Notes: generated by a model from the letters alone, not told the origin. A DNA stretch of 64,000 nt from Bin34 sp963422415 (GCA_963422415.1 OY729430.1:1240001-1304000), one strand, 5' to 3'. Counted from the stretch's first letter, positions 8,976 to 18,223 are shown. Program-made: numbers and translations.

Positions 8976-9409
8976 CCGCTTGACCGGGAGGCTTCTCCAG
9001 AACTTTATTCACTGCACAAGGCAGCATCCAAGACATGACGGAACGGAATAGTCCCTCGGCACCAGTCCAAGACCTTGACTCGGAACCCTGAGACGGATTT
9101 CTTCCGCCCTTGGGTCTTCGAGATGCGCTTTCCATTTTTTGTACGCTGAAGCAGCCCCATTTTAACAGATGCATGCCTTGACATATTGATCGTCCGCTTG
9201 GCGTTGGGTCCTGCACGGAGGAGAGGGCGGGCAGAAGTGAGGACCTAAGCATGGATTCGGACTTGGGGTCAAGGAAATCCGGGTGAATGTATTGACCCTT
9301 GTCCTTCACATACGTTAATGTGTCAGCCATGAAAGGTAAATAGAAAGTTTTTAGATTGTCAAGTGCGAGGATGGCCTTGGGAGCCGCGAGAGGCAGGGAG
9401 GAAACAAGT
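8976..9409. other. Intergenic region between divergent transcripts
   Basis: This 434-base stretch separates the minus-strand sugar operon from the plus-strand mtaB side and should hold promoters for both. On the minus strand there is an exact TTGACA (9362-9357), but no good -10 hexamer stands 16-18 bases from it (TTACCT or TTTACC are the best). On the plus strand TTGACA at 9178-9183 also lacks a -10 partner. No RNA gene or protein fragment is recognised. Confidence 0.4.
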
Positions 9410-9604
9410 ATGGAACGATGGCAGCATGTGTGGGTTGGACTCGAAACAGCTGACGAGGCCCCTTTCACTCCTGTCCAGGTTCAAAAATTATTTTTTCTCT
9501 TGGACCGAAAGGACACGAAGCCTCCTCGGGTGTGGTTCTCCTTGGTGGATGATAGAAGTGCTTCCCATGGTTTCCTGACAGGCGTCGCTCCCTTTTTCCG
9601 ATGA
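9410..9604 (+). pseudogene. Short ORF, probable N-terminal remnant
   Basis: A 64-codon frame starts at ATG 9410 behind a strong GGGAGGAAACAAGT ribosome site. Its TGA (9602-9604) overlaps the mtaB start codon as ATGA, so translation could be coupled. The first half, with FTPVQVQKLFFLLDR, resembles the N-terminus of uncharacterised bacterial proteins with a PVQ-QK-LFLLDR pattern, which I know only from memory. Those proteins are normally well over 100 residues, and the second half here shows no similarity I recognise. It is either a truncated gene whose end was lost when mtaB came to lie here, or a genuine small protein. Confidence 0.4.
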
Positions 9605-10932
9605 AGGTATATCTCACTCAGACAGGCTGTCGCCTTAACTACGGTGAAAATCACCTGCTGGCCCGTCAGTTGCGACGGGTCGGGCACACGGTCGTGAGCG
9701 ACCCGTTGCAGGCACAGGTGATCGTGGTGAACACTTGTGCCGTCACCGCCACCGCAGGACAGAAATCTCGGCATCTGATCCGAGCTCAGCACAAGGCGAA
9801 TCCGCAAGCCCGCATCGTGGCTACCGGCTGCTACACTTCCTTGGAGCCTGAAGTGGTGGAGAAACTGCCCGGGGTGTGGAAGGTGGCCGTCAACGACGAC
9901 AAGGATCTGCTGGCCACTCTCTTGGAGGAGTGGAGCAACGAATTTCCCGATCTGCAATCTCTGGAACAGGTGCACCCCACAGCGTCACCCATATCGTCGG
10001 ATCCGCATGCGCGCACACGAGCCTTTGTCAAAATCCAGGATGGCTGCCATCTCAAATGTACTTTCTGCGTGGTCACGGTAGCCCGCGGAGACAGTCGCAG
10101 CAAGGCCCCGCATCAGATAATTCGGGAAATTCAAGAGCTGAGCCGGGACGGCTTTCAGGAAGCTGTGCTTACGGGGGTGCATCTGGGCAGCTATGGTGCT
10201 GTCGACGCTGAGGACCGGTTCGTGGGATTGCCCCAATTGGTGCGTCGCATTCTGACAGAGACCGAGATACCGCGTCTGCGTCTTAGCAGCCTGGAGCCAT
10301 GGAATGTGGATGAAAGGTTGTTCCACTGCTGGGAGAAGTGGCCTGACCGTCTCTGTCCCCACTTGCACCTGCCCCTGCAAGCGGGTACGGACCGCTTGCT
10401 CAAGCGCATGGGCCGACGCTGCACGACCGAATCCTTTGCCCATCTGGTGGAATTGGCCCGCCAGCACATTCCCGGATTGACTGTCACCACAGACATCATC
10501 GTGGGATTCCCGGGGGAATCCAATGGCGAATTTGCCGAAAGCCTGAAGTTTGTGGCGGAAATGCAATTTGTAGATGTCCATGTCTTTCCCTTCAGCTCCC
10601 GGCCAGGAACACGGGCGGCCACGCTCCCGGACCAGCTGTCCAAGTCGGTCAAGAAGGACAGGCTCAGGCAAGTGCAAACCGTGGTCGAGGCCACTGGACA
10701 GAAAATCCGACAGGGTTTCCTGCACTCCGTGCGTCCTGTCCTGTGGGAGGGCAAAGGACAGGAGCTGGCCGATGCGGAAGGGTATCTGTGGAACGGCTAC
10801 ACCGACAACTACCTTAGGGTGGAAACAGTCACATACACACCGGAACTCCTGACCAATCGGATTTCTCAAGTGCGGCTCAAGACATTGGTGGGCCAAGTCT
10901 TGGACGGCGAAATTCAACCTGCCGCCCTATAA
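9601..10932 (+). CDS. mtaB: tRNA ms2-type methylthiotransferase MtaB
   Basis: A 443-residue radical-SAM methylthiotransferase of the MtaB (e-MtaB/YqeV) branch, which adds a methylthio group to t6A37 in tRNAs reading ANN codons. The N-terminal UPF0004 domain has its three cluster-binding cysteines at 10 (QTGCRLN), 46 (VNTCAVT) and 77 (ATGCYTS). The radical-SAM motif CHLKCTFC (Cys149, 153, 156) binds the second 4Fe-4S cluster. The C-terminal part fits a TRAM-like RNA-binding domain. The opening QTGCRLN with NTCAVT favours MtaB over MiaB or RimO. It starts within the stop of a 64-codon ORF and stands alone functionally. Confidence 0.9.
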   Translation: MKVYLTQTGCRLNYGENHLLARQLRRVGHTVVSDPLQAQVIVVNTCAVTATAGQKSRHLIRAQHKANPQARIVATGCYTSLEPEVVEKLPGVWKVAVNDDKDLLATLLEEWSNEFPDLQSLEQVHPTASPISSDPHARTRAFVKIQDGCHLKCTFCVVTVARGDSRSKAPHQIIREIQELSRDGFQEAVLTGVHLGSYGAVDAEDRFVGLPQLVRRILTETEIPRLRLSSLEPWNVDERLFHCWEKWPDRLCPHLHLPLQAGTDRLLKRMGRRCTTESFAHLVELARQHIPGLTVTTDIIVGFPGESNGEFAESLKFVAEMQFVDVHVFPFSSRPGTRAATLPDQLSKSVKKDRLRQVQTVVEATGQKIRQGFLHSVRPVLWEGKGQELADAEGYLWNGYTDNYLRVETVTYTPELLTNRISQVRLKTLVGQVLDGEIQPAAL

Positions 10933-11019
10933 CATCCCCTGTAGCTAGTTCAAGGCCTTGTGCTACGATTCGCAGACGGATTTGCTCCAGAGGTTGAAGA
11001 AAGGAAATAGGCGCGCATA

Positions 11020-11865
11020 ATGTCGGCTGTGCTCGTCACGGGTTCCAGTGGTTTCATTGGCCAGGCCTTGACGGCGCGACTCAAGGACGATCATGAGGTA
11101 GTTTGTCTGTCCCGAGCCGAGACTCCTGTGGAGGGCGTGACAACGTTCCGCGGAGACTTTACACGGCCTGATGTGCTGTCTCGGTTGGATGGCGTGCCAA
11201 TCGACACTGTGGTTCATCTGGCCGCTGTAACGGGAGGTTGCCTGGAGGAAGACGGCATCCGCGTCAACGTGAGCGGGACCCATGCCCTGCTTCGCTACCT
11301 GATCGACCGAGGCGGATGCAAGTTCGTTCTGGCCAGTTCCATTGCCCTGATCGGCATACAGAATCGACTGTTCCGCCCGCTACAGGTGCCTATCCCGGAT
11401 GAACATCCCTGTCTGGATCGGGATGGCTATGGGCTCTCCAAGTACCTGATGGAGGAAGTGACCCGGTACCTCGCGCGACAGAATCCTGAATTGGACATAG
11501 TCAACATTCGATTGGCGGCCATTGTCCGGGACGAGGTGCGTCTGGACCCTGTTTCGGCGGGAGATCCCTTGCGGGATTGGGCCTTGGCTAGCCTTTCCCG
11601 CATGTATCTTGGCGATGCCGTGGAGTGCTTCGTCCGCGCGGTGGAATCCCCTTTCAAGGCTGGACTGCGCATCATGAATGCAGTGGCCCCCACGGCCTGC
11701 ACCCATGATCCGGTGCCTGAGGTATTGAAGGCTTGGTATGGAGTCGACGCCGATCGGCTGGATTTTTCGCACTATGAACGACCGGGACATGAACGCGATC
11801 CCGTTTATGACATTCGTCGCATAGAGGCTGAAATCGGCTTTGTACCACAGCGTCCCACTGTCTAG
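11020..11865 (+). CDS. NAD-dependent epimerase/dehydratase (extended SDR)
   Basis: A 281-residue extended short-chain dehydrogenase. The nucleotide-binding glycine motif TGSSGFIG is at residues 7-14, the conserved VVHLAAVTGG follows the fourth strand, and the catalytic Ser107 (LASSIAL), Tyr137 and Lys141 (YGLSK) are in place. Relatives act on nucleotide sugars or free sugar acids (UDP-glucose 4-epimerase, uronate dehydrogenase-like enzymes). The region around Cys74 and the C-terminus (YDIRRIEAEIGFVPQ) match those families in general form only. A GAAAGGAAA ribosome site precedes ATG 11020. It lies just upstream of a decayed sugar permease and an intact dehydrogenase, hinting that it once belonged to a sugar locus. 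Confidence 0.8.
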   Translation: MSAVLVTGSSGFIGQALTARLKDDHEVVCLSRAETPVEGVTTFRGDFTRPDVLSRLDGVPIDTVVHLAAVTGGCLEEDGIRVNVSGTHALLRYLIDRGGCKFVLASSIALIGIQNRLFRPLQVPIPDEHPCLDRDGYGLSKYLMEEVTRYLARQNPELDIVNIRLAAIVRDEVRLDPVSAGDPLRDWALASLSRMYLGDAVECFVRAVESPFKAGLRIMNAVAPTACTHDPVPEVLKAWYGVDADRLDFSHYERPGHERDPVYDIRRIEAEIGFVPQRPTV

Positions 11866-11989
11866 CGTCCACTGTCTCTTTCGTCTTGATCACCCGATTG
11901 TGCCGATTGCAGGGGCGTATTGGGAAAAGTTGGATACAAGACCAAGATTCTCAAGACGAGGTTTTCTGGCTCCTGGGCATGGGGCCTGT

Positions 11990-12522
11990 CCCTTGGCGCC
12001 CGTCCGCTTGCCCTTTCCCGAACGGGAGCAGAGCTTCGTACACTGCCTGACGATTCTCCTGAATTCCCTTTCAGGCGTCAGAACTCCCCTCTTGGATCTG
12101 ATCGGCCGCAGGGGCCGGATCGATTCCTGTCAGGCTTGGCCGCGCCCTTGGTCTTCAACCCCTAGGGGATAGATTCTTCAAGTTCGTTTCCCTGGAACTG
12201 GAGTGCCTTCGAGATTGACGGCTGCACCTGCTGCGCATATACTGGGGCGTGACGGTGCCCCTTCCCAAGCCGACGCGGGTCACCTTAGGACATTTTCGTT
12301 CATGTGGAGTTGGGACGACTTCCTGTGGCCCCTGCCAATTGTCAGTTCCCGGGAGATGAAGACCTTGGGCTTGGCCTAATATCCTGGGACAGGATACGGT
12401 CTGCTGGAATCCGCTGATGGCGGGAGCCACGCTCTCGCTGCTGCCCGTCCGTTCATCCTTAAATTCTGCGCCCAACGCTATTCTTCGGGGAAGGCATTGC
12501 CTTGAAGGGCCGTAGGGACTAG
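11990..12522 (+). pseudogene. Decayed MalG-type ABC permease
   Basis: No intact frame exists here, but successive short frames spell a MalG-type permease in the correct order. These are LPFPEREQSFVHCL from 12008, RGRIDSCQAW near 12115, IDGCT at 12214 (EAA loop), LLRIYWGVTVPLPKP from 12228, FSFMWSWDDFLWPL from 12293, NPLMAGATLSLLPV from 12408, and GEGIALKGRRD ending at TAG 12520-12522. All three plus frames are used, so at least four indels have occurred. About 180 of the usual 280 residues can be traced, and the N-terminal third is missing or unrecognisable. The sequence differs from the intact MalG gene at 4985, so it is not a recent copy. The natural end lies 31 bases before the intact dehydrogenase gene, suggesting a former sugar operon whose transporter was lost. 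Confidence 0.75.
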
Positions 12523-12553
12523 CCCCACAAAGGTCCTTTTGTCAAGGGGACAT

Positions 12554-13552
12554 ATGGCCATACAGGCTCTCATCGCAACCCAGGACCGCCGTTTTACGTT
12601 GGAATCCTTCGGCGAACCCGATTTGACCCCTGACCAAGTGCGGATTCAGACCCTCTATTCCGGGGTCAGCGTGGGTACAGAGTTCATGGTCATTCAAGGG
12701 TGTCTGGACTGGGGAGCCTTTCCGGTCTGCACTGGCTATCAGGCCACGGGACGGGTGGTGGAGACAGGCAGCGCGGTGGACCGTTTCACAATCGGGGACG
12801 TCGTCTATTACCGGCGCAATTTCGTCGAGTTCGAGTGGCAGGGTCAGATCGTGAATTCCTGTGCCGGCACTCATGCCAGCCAGGCGGTGGTGCCTCAGGA
12901 TCAAGAGCTTGAGATCCTGCCGGACGGTGTCTCCCCGGAAGTGGGCAGCATGTTTGTCATGCCCGCCGTAGGCTACAACGCCGTCAACATGGCCGGAGTG
13001 CAAATGGGCGATCGAGTCGTCATCCAGGGATTGGGCCCGATTGGGATCGGAGCCATGCTGGCGGCCCGTCTGCGCGGGGCCGTTGTCATTGGAGTGGATC
13101 TGAATGAAACCCGGATGCGTCTGGCTCGCGAACTGGGCGCTGATCATCTTGTGGACGCGCGAACCGGCAATGTGCAGGATGCCATCCTGGCGTTCCAGCC
13201 GGAGGGCGGCGATGTGGTGTTCGAGGCGACCGGCATTCCCCGCAACCTGGACTCCGCGCTGGCCTTGTGCCGTACCTTCGGCAAGTTTGTCTATCTGGGC
13301 AATCTGGGCAGCGCGCCGGTGACCTTCAACTTCATGGTGCCGCATGCGAAACAGCTGACCACATATTTTCCCTGCAACGACGGCCTCCAGCCCTGCCGGG
13401 AGGCCGTCCTGCGCAATATTGCCTCGGGTGCCCTGCCTTGGAGCAAGACCATCAGTCATTCCGTGAATGCGGAAGACATGCCAGAGCTATACGCCGCGAT
13501 CGACGAGAAGGCCGTGCCGGAGCTGACGGGAGCCGTAGTCAAATGGAGTTGA
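12554..13552 (+). CDS. Zinc-type dehydrogenase (MDR superfamily)
   Basis: A 332-residue medium-chain dehydrogenase/reductase. The N-terminal GroES-like domain has the variant SGVSVGTEF in place of the cysteine-containing catalytic-zinc motif of classical alcohol dehydrogenases. The Rossmann domain has VIQGLGPIGIGAMLAA and a conserved VIGVDLNETRMRLARELGA. The structural-zinc cysteine cluster is absent. This places it near the GTE-type branch related to threonine or sorbitol dehydrogenases and BchC; the gene at 31381 is of the same branch. ATG 12554 follows AAGGGGA at good spacing. Standing directly after a dead sugar permease, it probably oxidised the transported sugar alcohol and may be a survivor of that operon. 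Confidence 0.85.
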   Translation: MAIQALIATQDRRFTLESFGEPDLTPDQVRIQTLYSGVSVGTEFMVIQGCLDWGAFPVCTGYQATGRVVETGSAVDRFTIGDVVYYRRNFVEFEWQGQIVNSCAGTHASQAVVPQDQELEILPDGVSPEVGSMFVMPAVGYNAVNMAGVQMGDRVVIQGLGPIGIGAMLAARLRGAVVIGVDLNETRMRLARELGADHLVDARTGNVQDAILAFQPEGGDVVFEATGIPRNLDSALALCRTFGKFVYLGNLGSAPVTFNFMVPHAKQLTTYFPCNDGLQPCREAVLRNIASGALPWSKTISHSVNAEDMPELYAAIDEKAVPELTGAVVKWS

Positions 13553-15258
13553 AGAAGATGCGTCTGTTTGTGATATTTTCTGCTGTCGACAAGTCCACCC
13601 TGCCGCGGCTAGGGCGGCGCGCAAGCCTGCTGCTGTGTCTGCTGTTGCTCAGCGGCTGCACCGCACCCCTGCTGCTGCCCGCCACCGCCTCGGGGGAGGT
13701 GGCGAGCCGGCTGGACGTGTTGCCGTACCAGGTGGCGGCCCCGTGCCTGAATCGCTTCGTCGAACACAAGTTGGACTTCACCACCAACGTGAACGAAGAT
13801 CCGGTGCACCTCTTCGCCAGCAACGGATCCGGTCTGGCCGTCAATGATCTGGACCGGGATGGTCGCCTGGATTTGGTCTTGGCCAATCTGGATGGCCCCA
13901 ACGCCGTGCTGTGGAATGAAGGCGCATGGACTTTCCGTCGCGAGGACCTGCCGGCGCGTCATACCCGGTCCGTCAGCGTCGTGGATCTGGACGGCGACGG
14001 ATGGCTTGACATCACTTTTGCGCTGCGCCGTTTCCTGCCCGTGGCATTGTACAACCGGCCCGATGGTCAAGGGGGGCGCACCTTCTCGCGTCAGGTGCTT
14101 TCCTTGTTCCCGGACCGCACCTATGTCATGGCTTGGGCCGATGTTGACAATGACCACGATCTGGACGCGGTGGTGGCCACCTATGACGCCGAGCGGCAGA
14201 AGGAAGAGGGCATCATGGCGCCGAGCGGCGGCGTTTTCGTGATGAGCCAAAATGGTCTTTCGGGAAAGTTCACCCGCGCATTTCTCTCGCACAAGGCGCA
14301 GGCTCTGGCGATCCTGCTGGAAGACTTCAATGCGGACGGCCGCTTTGACATTTTGGTCGGACAGGATTTCGAGCTACCGGATCAGACTTGGCTCCGTACC
14401 GACTCGGGTTGGGAAGAACAGCGAGTCTTCCCACAAGTCACCCGCAACACCATGAGCTTTGCCTCCGGGGATCTGGACAATGACGGCGATCTGGAGATTT
14501 TTGCCGCAGACATGAAGCCGTTTCGGACGGACGAGGCCACCATGGCGCAATGGATGCCACTCATGGAGGACATGGATTTCGAGGTGACCGGTGGTCAGGT
14601 CATGCACAACGTGCTGCAGGTCATGGGGGCGGCCGGCCGCTACGAAGATCAGGCGGAAAGATCGGCTCTTGAAGCCACCGGCTGGACTTGGTCCGCCCAA
14701 TTCGGGGATCTGGACAATGATGGCCTGTTGGATCTCTATGTAGTCAACGGCATGCAGTCCCAAGAGATGTTTTCACATCTTGAAAATGCGGAGCTGGTCG
14801 AAGAAAATCTGGTGTTTCGCAATGCCGGGGAGGAGGGCTTCCAGTGGATGCCGGACTGGGGTCTGGGCAGTACGGATGGCGGCCGCAGCATGGTCATGGC
14901 CGACTTGGACACGGACGGTGATCTGGACATCGTGGTCAACAATCTGCTGGATCCCGCCGTCGTCTTTGAAAACCGGCTCTGTACCGGTTCATCGCTGGGC
15001 GCGGAATTGCATTGGCCGGGACAGGGCAACACTTTTGCGCTCGGCGCCAAGGTAGTGCTGCATACGGATCGGGGCACTCTGTCCCGCAGCGTGCGATCCA
15101 ACAGCGGCTATCTCTCGGGTGAACCCACCCGCCTCCATTTTGGCTTGCCGGCAGAGGCGACCCTGGAAAGTCTGGAGGTATATTGGCCGGATGGACAGGT
15201 CACACGCCTGACCGGACTTTCACCCCAGGTCCTGCTGCGCGTGACACGCCTGGAATAA
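13543..15258 (+). CDS. FG-GAP repeat lipoprotein with ASPIC/UnbV domain
   Basis: A secreted protein of about 571 residues. A hydrophobic segment with lipobox LLLLSGC near residue 40 indicates a lipoprotein. At least seven FG-GAP/VCBS-type calcium-binding blades follow, with DxDxDG loops such as NDLDRDGRLDLV, VDLDGDGWLDI, GDLDNDGDLEI and ADLDTDGDLDIVVNN. The C-terminal part (LGAKVVLHTDRG to VYWPDGQVTRL) is an ASPIC/UnbV domain. Such proteins form beta-propellers on the cell surface, probably for adhesion or glycan binding; the function is not firmly known. The start overlaps the dehydrogenase stop by ten bases; ATG 13558 is an equally possible start. It converges on the histidine kinase gene. 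Confidence 0.85.
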   Translation: MELKKMRLFVIFSAVDKSTLPRLGRRASLLLCLLLLSGCTAPLLLPATASGEVASRLDVLPYQVAAPCLNRFVEHKLDFTTNVNEDPVHLFASNGSGLAVNDLDRDGRLDLVLANLDGPNAVLWNEGAWTFRREDLPARHTRSVSVVDLDGDGWLDITFALRRFLPVALYNRPDGQGGRTFSRQVLSLFPDRTYVMAWADVDNDHDLDAVVATYDAERQKEEGIMAPSGGVFVMSQNGLSGKFTRAFLSHKAQALAILLEDFNADGRFDILVGQDFELPDQTWLRTDSGWEEQRVFPQVTRNTMSFASGDLDNDGDLEIFAADMKPFRTDEATMAQWMPLMEDMDFEVTGGQVMHNVLQVMGAAGRYEDQAERSALEATGWTWSAQFGDLDNDGLLDLYVVNGMQSQEMFSHLENAELVEENLVFRNAGEEGFQWMPDWGLGSTDGGRSMVMADLDTDGDLDIVVNNLLDPAVVFENRLCTGSSLGAELHWPGQGNTFALGAKVVLHTDRGTLSRSVRSNSGYLSGEPTRLHFGLPAEATLESLEVYWPDGQVTRLTGLSPQVLLRVTRLE

Positions 15259-15316
15259 CTAGACGCAGTGGTCCGACCACCACCATACATCGCCCCCGAA
15301 GGCATGGGGCCGAGGG

Positions 15317-16924
15317 CTATGCCGGGTCGGAGGTCTCCTCCATATTGACGGCGGGCAGCACGATGGAAAAGGTGCTGCCCATGTCTGGTTGACTGGAAAT
15401 ATGAATGTCGCCTCCGAGCTGCCGGACCAGACCGCGGGCCAGACTGAGGCCCAACCCCCAATTGTTCTGCCCCGGATTGGCTGTCTGGTCCACCCGGAAG
15501 TAGGGGTCAAAGATGGATTCGTGATGTTCTGGATCTATGCCGGGACCTGTGTCCTTGATATAGATGCGCACCCATTGGCCCGCTTGGTTGGCTCCGACGA
15601 CGATGTCTTTCCCTCGATGGGTGTAGTTGATGGCGTTGACCACGATCTCCAACAGCACATCGTTCTTGAAATAGGTCCGATCGAGGACCACGACGCAGTG
15701 TTCTTCCAAGGGTTCCACGCGCAAGCGGATTTGTTTTTGGCGTGCTGTCGACTGCAGAGCCGAGACGGTCTCTTCCAATAGAGGGCCCACCTCCACCCTT
15801 TCCAGTTTCAGGTCAATGGAGGAGGTTTCCGAATATAGGGCCACCAAGGTGCGGTTGCTCATGTCCAGCATTTCCATCACATTCTGTCGCATGTCGTCCA
15901 GAGTCTCCGCGATGACCGGATCCTCCACCTGTCGTTTCAGGCGATGGTCCAGGGTCTCTATGTCCAGCTCCAGCGCGCCCAATGCATTGCGCAGTTCGTG
16001 ACTCAGGTTGGATGCCATATCCTGTTTGCTCTTCAGGTTCCGGCCCAGCCGCCGTTGCATGCCTTGAAAGGCCTCCGTCAATTCCATGACTTCCTGAATG
16101 CCTCGCACGTTTTCCACATCCAAGGGCAGGGTGGCCTCCGCCGTATTCTGGATGCGGCTGATGGACTGGGTGATCCGGGACAGGGGGGAGGTGAAAAAGC
16201 GCGACACGGTGTAGGTGGCCAGACTTACGGTCAGAAAACAGCCTAGGCTGCTGGTCCAGAAAAGGGCCCTCAGACGCGTCTGCACCTCTTCCAGAAAGTC
16301 ATTGGACTGAATCACTTCGATGAGGCCAATCACTCGCGGCTGTGAGGACTGGGCTTCATTGGGCGTGGCCGATTCCGGAGCGTACACCGGCACCAGGGCG
16401 ATCCAGACGGTCTCCGGACGGCACTGGGCGCAGGTGTAATGGGGATTGGTGGCCGTGCTGTCCGGGTCAGGTTGGCTATAGCAAAACTCGGCCTCGAAAG
16501 TGAAGTGTTCCGGTTGCCGCGGGGCCGCTTCCATATCCCTGCGAATCACGGCGGTGGCCCACCGATTTCTCCTGTCCTGATAGTCGGGGTCCAAGATATT
16601 GCAGGGCAGCATGGCGGTCACCCGTATGCTCGTGGCTACCGTCTGCAACTGTTGGCCTTCGTCATAGAGGAGCACGCGCACGAAACTGTCCGGCTCGGCC
16701 AGAAAGAAAATGTTGCCCAGTGTCAGGGAAGGCAGCGAGGTTGCCTCGAGAAACTCCGTCGTCTGTCGGGAAATGGCCGTGGCTTCCCGCGTCAGACGCG
16801 CCCGAAACCCCAGTTCCACTAAGCGGTAGGAGATGAGGGTGGTGGCAAAAAGCGTCAATACCACCAGCAGCAATACCAGCGTGGTGTTGACCAGAGTCAG
16901 ATATTGGCCTAGACGCACTCCCAA
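15317..16924 (-). CDS. Membrane sensor histidine kinase
   Basis: A 535-residue two-component kinase. TM1 spans about residues 10-35 and TM2 about 220-242. They enclose an extracytoplasmic sensor of roughly 180 residues with four cysteines (108, 148, 165, 168, the last two as TCAQC). A HAMP-like linker follows, then HisKA with phosphoacceptor His309 (NLSHELRNALG). The ATPase domain has N430 (EIVVNAINY), DTGPGID at 458-464 and GLGLSLA at 490-496. The sensor resembles the Tll0287/DUF3365 class in position and general form, but CAQC is followed by Arg, not the His of a haem-c motif. It is encoded 115 bases after a response regulator on the same strand and is likely its partner. Confidence 0.85.
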   Translation of the reverse strand: MGVRLGQYLTLVNTTLVLLLVVLTLFATTLISYRLVELGFRARLTREATAISRQTTEFLEATSLPSLTLGNIFFLAEPDSFVRVLLYDEGQQLQTVATSIRVTAMLPCNILDPDYQDRRNRWATAVIRRDMEAAPRQPEHFTFEAEFCYSQPDPDSTATNPHYTCAQCRPETVWIALVPVYAPESATPNEAQSSQPRVIGLIEVIQSNDFLEEVQTRLRALFWTSSLGCFLTVSLATYTVSRFFTSPLSRITQSISRIQNTAEATLPLDVENVRGIQEVMELTEAFQGMQRRLGRNLKSKQDMASNLSHELRNALGALELDIETLDHRLKRQVEDPVIAETLDDMRQNVMEMLDMSNRTLVALYSETSSIDLKLERVEVGPLLEETVSALQSTARQKQIRLRVEPLEEHCVVVLDRTYFKNDVLLEIVVNAINYTHRGKDIVVGANQAGQWVRIYIKDTGPGIDPEHHESIFDPYFRVDQTANPGQNNWGLGLSLARGLVRQLGGDIHISSQPDMGSTFSIVLPAVNMEETSDPA

Positions 16925-17039
16925 GGCCTCCCCACGATGGCGCAGAATGGCCGCGTCTCTGTCAGATGGAGACGGCTGTCCATGATGGAGGGCATGATGT
17001 CGCGCTTCCCACAGCCCGACCGGTACGGCTTGAAGCGGG

Positions 17040-17813
17040 TTAGGCGGACATGGCCTCGGGCTGTTCCGTTGGCGCCACTAGCTTATATCCTTTGGTGCGG
17101 ACTGTCTGGATCAGGGACTCGCTCTCGGTGTTCTGCCCCAGCTTTTTCCGCAAGTAGCAGATGTGGGCACGGATGGTCTGCTTGTTGGTCTGGTCAAAGA
17201 GCTGGCTGGACTCGCCTTCGGCTTCACAGAGCACGGTATAGAACCTTTCCAAGGACACCACCTTGTTGCAGTTTTCCATCAGCAGACCGAGATAGCGGCC
17301 TTCCACCGGAGTCAGATTGACATCCTGACCGCGGTTGATGGCCCGGTTGTCGTCTCGATAGAGCACCAGGTCCAATTGGGGGACCTGCAGCGTTTCGTTC
17401 TCTACGGTGTGTTCCTTGCGCATCGCCTGCCGTTCTTCAATCAGCCGTTTGACTTGGGCCAGCATGCGGGCCTGCCCGTCACCCTTGCGATGGAAATGGT
17501 GCGCCCCCAGTCCCAGAGCCTCAATGTAGGTCTCCTCAGTTTGCTCATCCGTGGCCGGTTGTCCCGAGACGACAATCACGTCAGGGTCGCGCGGGCCGTG
17601 AGGCAATCTTGCCAGCAGATCCATGCCGCTAATGCCAGGAAGTTTCAGATCCAAGATGACAATCTGCGGACGATGGAGTCGAATCATGCGTTCGCCCTCC
17701 TCGGCGCTGTCGCAACTGATGACCATTGCGTCGTCCAGATGACTCTCCAGAAACCGCTGGGCCGATTTGCGGAAAAACCGGTCGTCGTCAATTACAACTA
17801 GTTTGGTATGCAT
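17040..17813 (-). CDS. Response regulator with winged-helix output
   Basis: A 257-residue regulator. The receiver domain has the acidic pair in VVIDDDRFF (residues 7-14), phosphoacceptor Asp55 (IVILDLKLPG), Ser83 and Lys110. A linker of about 30 residues leads to a C-terminal OmpR/PhoB-type winged helix with LTPVEGRYLGLL (168-179), RAHICYLRKKLG and a final VRTKGYKLV wing. ATG 17813 (MHTKLVVIDDD) was chosen because the receiver begins there; the open frame extends 51 bases further without similarity. It is upstream of the histidine kinase, so the pair forms a two-component system. Target genes are unknown. Confidence 0.85.
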   Translation of the reverse strand: MHTKLVVIDDDRFFRKSAQRFLESHLDDAMVISCDSAEEGERMIRLHRPQIVILDLKLPGISGMDLLARLPHGPRDPDVIVVSGQPATDEQTEETYIEALGLGAHHFHRKGDGQARMLAQVKRLIEERQAMRKEHTVENETLQVPQLDLVLYRDDNRAINRGQDVNLTPVEGRYLGLLMENCNKVVSLERFYTVLCEAEGESSQLFDQTNKQTIRAHICYLRKKLGQNTESESLIQTVRTKGYKLVAPTEQPEAMSA

Positions 17814-18223
17814 GGCCTTTGCCCGTGAATTTTTCCTTGTCTCGACAACAGGAACAGAAGGCATCGATTCTCCGCGACGTCCTCGCTGACTGGCCTACTG
17901 CAGAGATCTGATGGCCCCTTGTGAATTCATGTCTCGCCTTGCCATTGCTGCCCCGAGGCCGAGGAATGCGTCTGCGCCGGATTTCGGCGGTTAGCCTTTC
18001 TCTGATTCGATGTCCCTCAATTGTATCTAGTTTGTGAATGGCGCGGAGGTCTTCGCCCCCAAGATCCCCAATGCAAATATAACGCAAACAGTTGGCCGCA
18101 GTGGTTAGGACGGCGGAGACCGATGTCAGGGCTTGACGGAGGCAATCCGCCAAGGCCGGGCCGGTTGCCCCCTTTGGGTTGCATTCGCTCATATGCCGCT
18201 CATCTCTCTTTGGCCGCGATCGA
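17814..18223. other. Intergenic region upstream of the response regulator
   Basis: These 410 bases lie between the divergent regulator gene and the exonuclease pseudogene and should include the two-component promoter. A TACAAT hexamer on the minus strand (18025-18020) has no matching -35. A minus-strand frame from ATG 18192 runs 134 codons to 17788 but overlaps the regulator start and matches nothing I recognise. No RNA gene is seen. Confidence 0.35.

Noticed and set aside
8950..9330. Minus-strand frame beginning MADTLTYVKDKGQYIHP
   Set aside because: No ribosome site, an unnatural composition after about 30 residues, and overlap with the PhyH gene start.
17788..18192. Minus-strand frame of 134 codons before the response regulator
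   Set aside because: It overlaps the regulator start by 26 bases, has no clear ribosome site and matches nothing I know. Kept only as a note in the intergenic entry.
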